A stretch of DNA of 6,552 nucleotides from an uncultured Collinsella sp. (GTDB lineage: Bacteria; Actinomycetota; Coriobacteriia; Coriobacteriales; Coriobacteriaceae), in assembly GCA_900754435.1 (NCBI GenBank), contig CAAECT010000020.1, forward strand, positions 1 to 6,552, given 5' to 3'. This document shows, one piece after another, positions 4,860 through 6,552 of the stretch. The notes beneath the pieces were generated by a model. It saw only the letters and a program-made list of their open reading frames with translations, was not told where the DNA came from and ran no database searches. Position 1 is the stretch's first letter. The number at the start of each line of letters is the position of its first letter. The position numbers and the translations under genes are program-made.

Positions 4860-5034
4860 GCGTTGTTCCCGCAATGCCCTAAAGAGGAACCCGAGGGTTC
4901 CCACCTTTTGGCGCCAATGAGCAGCTGACTGGTCATACAACTTAGATTACCTTCCTCAAATCGAGGAAGTCTATGTGTACGACCTGGTTGCTGAGAAGCG
5001 CCGGGTTATTTTTTTATGAATGGAGGTAGGGAAA
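4860..5034 (+). promoter_or_regulatory. Structured 5' leader of infC-rpmI-rplT, probable ribosomal protein L20-type attenuator
   Basis: The leader has a first hairpin GGAACC-CGAG-GGTTCC (4886-4901). A large branched structure follows: GGCGC 4910-4914 with GCGCC 4998-5002; AGCAGC 4920-4925 with GTTGCT 4987-4992; GGTCATACA 4931-4939 with TGTACGACC 4976-4984 (one mismatch); and an apical CTTCCTC/GAGGAAG (4951-4957/4963-4969). It ends GGGTTATTTTTTT (5003-5015), i.e. a terminator-like T-tract just before the infC ribosome site. CGGGTT (5002-5007) can also pair with AACCCG (4888-4893), a possible alternative fold. In B. subtilis, L20 represses this operon through leader attenuation; assignment of the same control here is by position and architecture only. 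Confidence 0.6.
4910..5015 (+). terminator. Attenuator-like stem and T-tract within the infC leader
   Basis: The outer stem GGCGC/GCGCC closes a long helix that is followed after 3 nt by TTATTTTTTT. The outer stem is only 5 bp above an internal loop, so termination would probably depend on stabilisation, for instance by a bound protein. Confidence 0.5.
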
Positions 5035-5589
5035 ATAGCTAAGTCTGATGACACCCGCATCAACGACGAGATCACTGCATCTTCGTGCCGTTTGATTGGC
5101 GTCGATGGCTCTCAGCTCGGCCTGTTCGCCATCCGCGATGCCCAGCGCGTCGCCGACGATCAGGGTCTCGACCTGGTCGAGATCGCTCCCAACGCGGAGC
5201 CGCCGGTCTGCAAGGTCATGGACTACGGTAAGTTCAAGTACCAGCAGGCCATGAAGGCCAAGGCTGCTCGTAAGAACCAGTCCAAGGTCGAGGTCAAGGA
5301 AATGAAGTTCCGACCCAAGATCGACGTTGGCGACTACGAGACCAAGAAGGGCCACGTTCTGCGTTTCCTCAAGAAGGGCGCACGCGTTAAGATCACCATC
5401 ATGTTCCGCGGCCGTGAGATGGCTCACCCGGAGCAGGGCCTTAACGTTCTCGAGCGCCTCGCCGAGGATCTCAAGCCTTACGCTACGGTCGAGTCCAAGC
5501 CTAAGATGGAAGGCCGTAACATGCTTATGCTGCTCGCCCCGATTAAGGGCGCCTTCGATGAGGATAAAGCGGCAAGCGATACCAAGTAA
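5035..5589 (+). CDS. infC: Translation initiation factor IF-3, likely AUA start codon
   Basis: A 184-residue IF-3, which binds the 30S subunit, keeps it apart from 50S and checks the initiator codon-anticodon pair. The N-domain opens with DDTRINDEI and includes DLVEIAPNAEPPVCKVMDYGKFKY (about 46-69), the IF-3 signature. A lysine-rich linker (about 70-88) follows, then the C-domain from VKEMKFRPKI to KPKMEGRNMLMLLAP. The start is inferred: GGAGG at 5022-5026 is 8 nt before ATA 5035, while the only in-frame ATG (5020) overlaps GGAGG itself and has just a T-tract upstream. Counting from ATA, the protein begins (M)AKSDDTRIND, matching the usual family N-terminus. Rare AUU-type starts in infC are known from E. 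coli, where they let IF-3 repress its own synthesis; the same logic is likely here. First gene of the operon with rpmI and rplT. Confidence 0.93.
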   Translation: MAKSDDTRINDEITASSCRLIGVDGSQLGLFAIRDAQRVADDQGLDLVEIAPNAEPPVCKVMDYGKFKYQQAMKAKAARKNQSKVEVKEMKFRPKIDVGDYETKKGHVLRFLKKGARVKITIMFRGREMAHPEQGLNVLERLAEDLKPYATVESKPKMEGRNMLMLLAPIKGAFDEDKAASDTK

Positions 5590-5621
5590 CTAGTGTTCTG
5601 TAACCGATTAAGGAGTATTTC

Positions 5622-5813
5622 ATGCCTAAGATGAAGTCCCACAGCGGCACCAAGAAGCGTTTCCGCAAGACTGGTACCGGCAAGCTTATGCGCGCCAAGG
5701 CTTTCAAGAGCCACATCCTGAGCAAGAAGTCCACCAAGCGTAAGCGTGGCTTCCGTCAGGAGACCGAGATCGCCGCTGCCGACCGCAAGGTCATCAAGTC
5801 GCGTCTCGCCTAA
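5622..5813 (+). CDS. rpmI: Large-subunit ribosomal protein bL35
   Basis: A 63-residue, highly basic protein. The start [20 protein letters not shown] is the conserved L35 signature, and the KRKRGF block near residue 40 is also typical. Length is near the family's 64-66. AAGGAG at 5610-5615 lies 6 nt before ATG. It sits 32 bp after infC and 39 bp before rplT, the standard bacterial order. It is a component of the 50S subunit. Confidence 0.97.
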   Translation: MPKMKSHSGTKKRFRKTGTGKLMRAKAFKSHILSKKSTKRKRGFRQETEIAAADRKVIKSRLA

Positions 5814-5852
5814 GTTCGTTTTTTCGTTTTACCGTCTAGGAGTTGATAGAAC

Positions 5853-6212
5853 ATGGCACGTATTAAGCGCGCTGTTGCCGCCAAGAAGAAGCGCCGTACC
5901 GTTATGCACCGTGCGAAGGGTTACTACGGTGCCGCTTCGCGTACTTACAAGCATGCTAAAGAGCAGGTCCAGCACTCCCTGCAGTATCAGTATCGTGATC
6001 GCCGCAACAAGAAGCGCGAGATCCGTTCTCTCTGGATCACTCGTATCAACGCTGCTGCTCGTCTGAACGACATCTCTTACTCTCAGTTCATGCACGGCCT
6101 GAAGGTTGCCGGCATCGAGCTCGACCGCAAGGTCCTGGCTCAGATGGCTTACGAGGACATCGAGTCCTTCAACGAGCTGGCTACCATTGCCAAGAAGGCT
6201 CTCGAGGCCTAA
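5853..6212 (+). CDS. rplT: Large-subunit ribosomal protein bL20
   Basis: A 119-residue protein of standard length. The long basic N-terminal helix region (ARIKRAVAAKKKRRTVMHRAKGYYG) is followed by the L20 signature KKREIRSLWITRINAAARLN (53-72) and the globular C-terminal part (YSQFMHGLKVAGIELDRKVLAQMA). L20 binds 23S rRNA early in 50S assembly and in several bacteria also represses its own operon; the leader before infC may be its target. AGGAG at 5838-5842 lies 10 nt before ATG. The stop TAA is followed at once by an in-frame TAG. The gap after rpmI contains a T-rich stretch (TTTTTTCGTTTT, 5819-5830) but no stem before it, so it should not terminate. Confidence 0.98.
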   Translation: MARIKRAVAAKKKRRTVMHRAKGYYGAASRTYKHAKEQVQHSLQYQYRDRRNKKREIRSLWITRINAAARLNDISYSQFMHGLKVAGIELDRKVLAQMAYEDIESFNELATIAKKALEA

Positions 6213-6231
6213 TAGATTCTCTTGAATCGCT

Positions 6232-6269
6232 AGGGGAGTGTCGCGTTGTGCGCGGCGCTCCCCTTTTTT
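6232..6269 (+). terminator. Strong intrinsic terminator of the infC operon
   Basis: AGGGGAG (6232-6238) pairs with CTCCCCT (6258-6264). The stem continues inward, TGTCGCG with CGCGGCG including two G-T pairs, to a small loop near TTGTG. Six T residues (6264-6269) follow. It lies 20 nt after the rplT stop. Confidence 0.92.
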
Positions 6270-6464
6270 ATCGAAAGCGCTGGTTTACATTGCTAAAAGC
6301 GCGGGTAGATAAACACTTACAGGTGACCGATCTTTATATATCTCTTAACCGAAGGGTCATCATCTGATACGTGCAGTATTTCTGCACCAGCCTTTCTATG
6401 ACTTATATAGGAAGCGATGTATTGTGTAGGACTTGTGAAGAGTGGAATTCCCGCCCACGGCGCC
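6270..6464. promoter_or_regulatory. Gene-free spacer with candidate rRNA operon promoters
   Basis: No reading frame here looks coding. Two weak promoter candidates are seen: TTTACA (6284-6289) with GATAAA (6308-6313) at 18 bp, and ATGACT (6398-6403) with TATTGT (6420-6425) at 16 bp. The region is clearly more AT-rich than the genes. GGTGACC (6322-6328) and GGTCATC (6355-6361) are complementary around TTTATATATC. An rRNA operon just downstream would need strong promoters here; which of these is used is not decidable by eye. Confidence 0.35.
6371..6387. promoter_or_regulatory. Perfect short inverted repeat GTGCAG-N5-CTGCAC
   Basis: Two perfect 6-nt arms flank TATTT. No T-tract follows, so it is not a terminator. 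It could be a protein-binding operator or a small leader hairpin of the downstream operon. Confidence 0.35.
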
Positions 6465-6552
6465 CCCCCGGTCTGGCAATATATCTCCTTGCCGCGCGGC
6501 CCGGTCGGACCGGATGAGCCGCAAAGCGTGCACCTTGAGAACCGGATACTGC
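6465..6552 (+). other. Probable 5' leader of an rRNA operon, ending in a boxA-like element (16S gene outside window)
   Basis: The window ends with CACCTTGAGAACCGGATACT (6531-6550), which resembles the boxA-type pre-rRNA leader of Actinobacteria (TTGAGAACT...). Before it are small GC-rich stems: GGCAA/TTGCC (6475-6479/6489-6493), the palindrome GCCGCGCGGC (6491-6500) and CCGGT-CGG-ACCGG around 6501-6513. No 16S rRNA sequence is reached. A tRNA or other stable-RNA leader is the alternative. Confidence 0.5.

Noticed and set aside
4428..4940. 170-codon open frame on the - strand across the tRNA
   Set aside because: Its peptide includes the well-known false translation of an antisense leucine tRNA (ARLELARCCQRWILSPLRLP), and it crosses two terminators and a palindrome island.
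4860..5034. T-box or other tRNA-sensing riboswitch in the infC leader
   Set aside because: No T-box consensus (TGGNACCGCG-type) is present, and the downstream genes are not of the class these switches usually control.
5814..5852. T-rich stretch between rpmI and rplT as a terminator
   Set aside because: There is no stem before the T-runs, and the two genes form a conserved operon.

Overview
The window looks like chromosomal DNA from a high-GC Gram-positive gut actinomycete of the class Coriobacteriia, most likely Collinsella or a close relative. This rests on recognition, not on a search: a Rel-type (p)ppGpp enzyme, a class II aldolase, an infC-rpmI-rplT operon with strongly biased codons (AAG, CTC, GCC, GGC), encoded CCA on the tRNA, and a final leader of the actinobacterial pre-rRNA boxA type (CCTTGAGAACCGGATACTGC). 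All coding is on the + strand.

Positions 1-1617 hold the C-terminal third of rel, then a metallo-beta-lactamase-fold hydrolase of the glyoxalase II type. A perfect 12-bp inverted repeat sits between them, just before the second gene's ribosome binding site. Positions 1618-2678 carry a promoter region and the class II fructose-bisphosphate aldolase gene. After it (2699-2990) comes a very long interrupted hairpin, a tandem degenerate copy of its 3' half, and a second terminator. A consensus-like -10 box then leads into a 477-residue transglutaminase-core protein (3029-4462).

Positions 4502-4588 encode tRNA-Leu(CAA) with its own terminator. The 3' end of that tRNA, from the T-loop onward, plus the terminator, is duplicated 184 bp downstream. 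Between the copies lies a short island made almost wholly of palindromes. This is the oddest structure in the window and resembles an attachment-site scar or a collapsed tRNA duplication.

Positions 4844-6269 are the translation operon infC-rpmI-rplT. A roughly 160-nt structured leader ends in a T-tract directly before infC, which fits an autoregulated attenuator of the L20 type. By Shine-Dalgarno spacing, infC itself seems to start at a rare AUA codon. The operon ends at a strong intrinsic terminator. The last 280 bp have no gene; they hold small inverted repeats, possible promoters and what looks like the 5' leader of an rRNA operon whose 16S gene lies beyond the window.

Functionally this is core housekeeping DNA (stringent response, glycolysis, translation initiation, ribosomal proteins, tRNA, rRNA). 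The unusual content is in the intergenic regions. I see no defence system, CRISPR array, transposase or phage gene.
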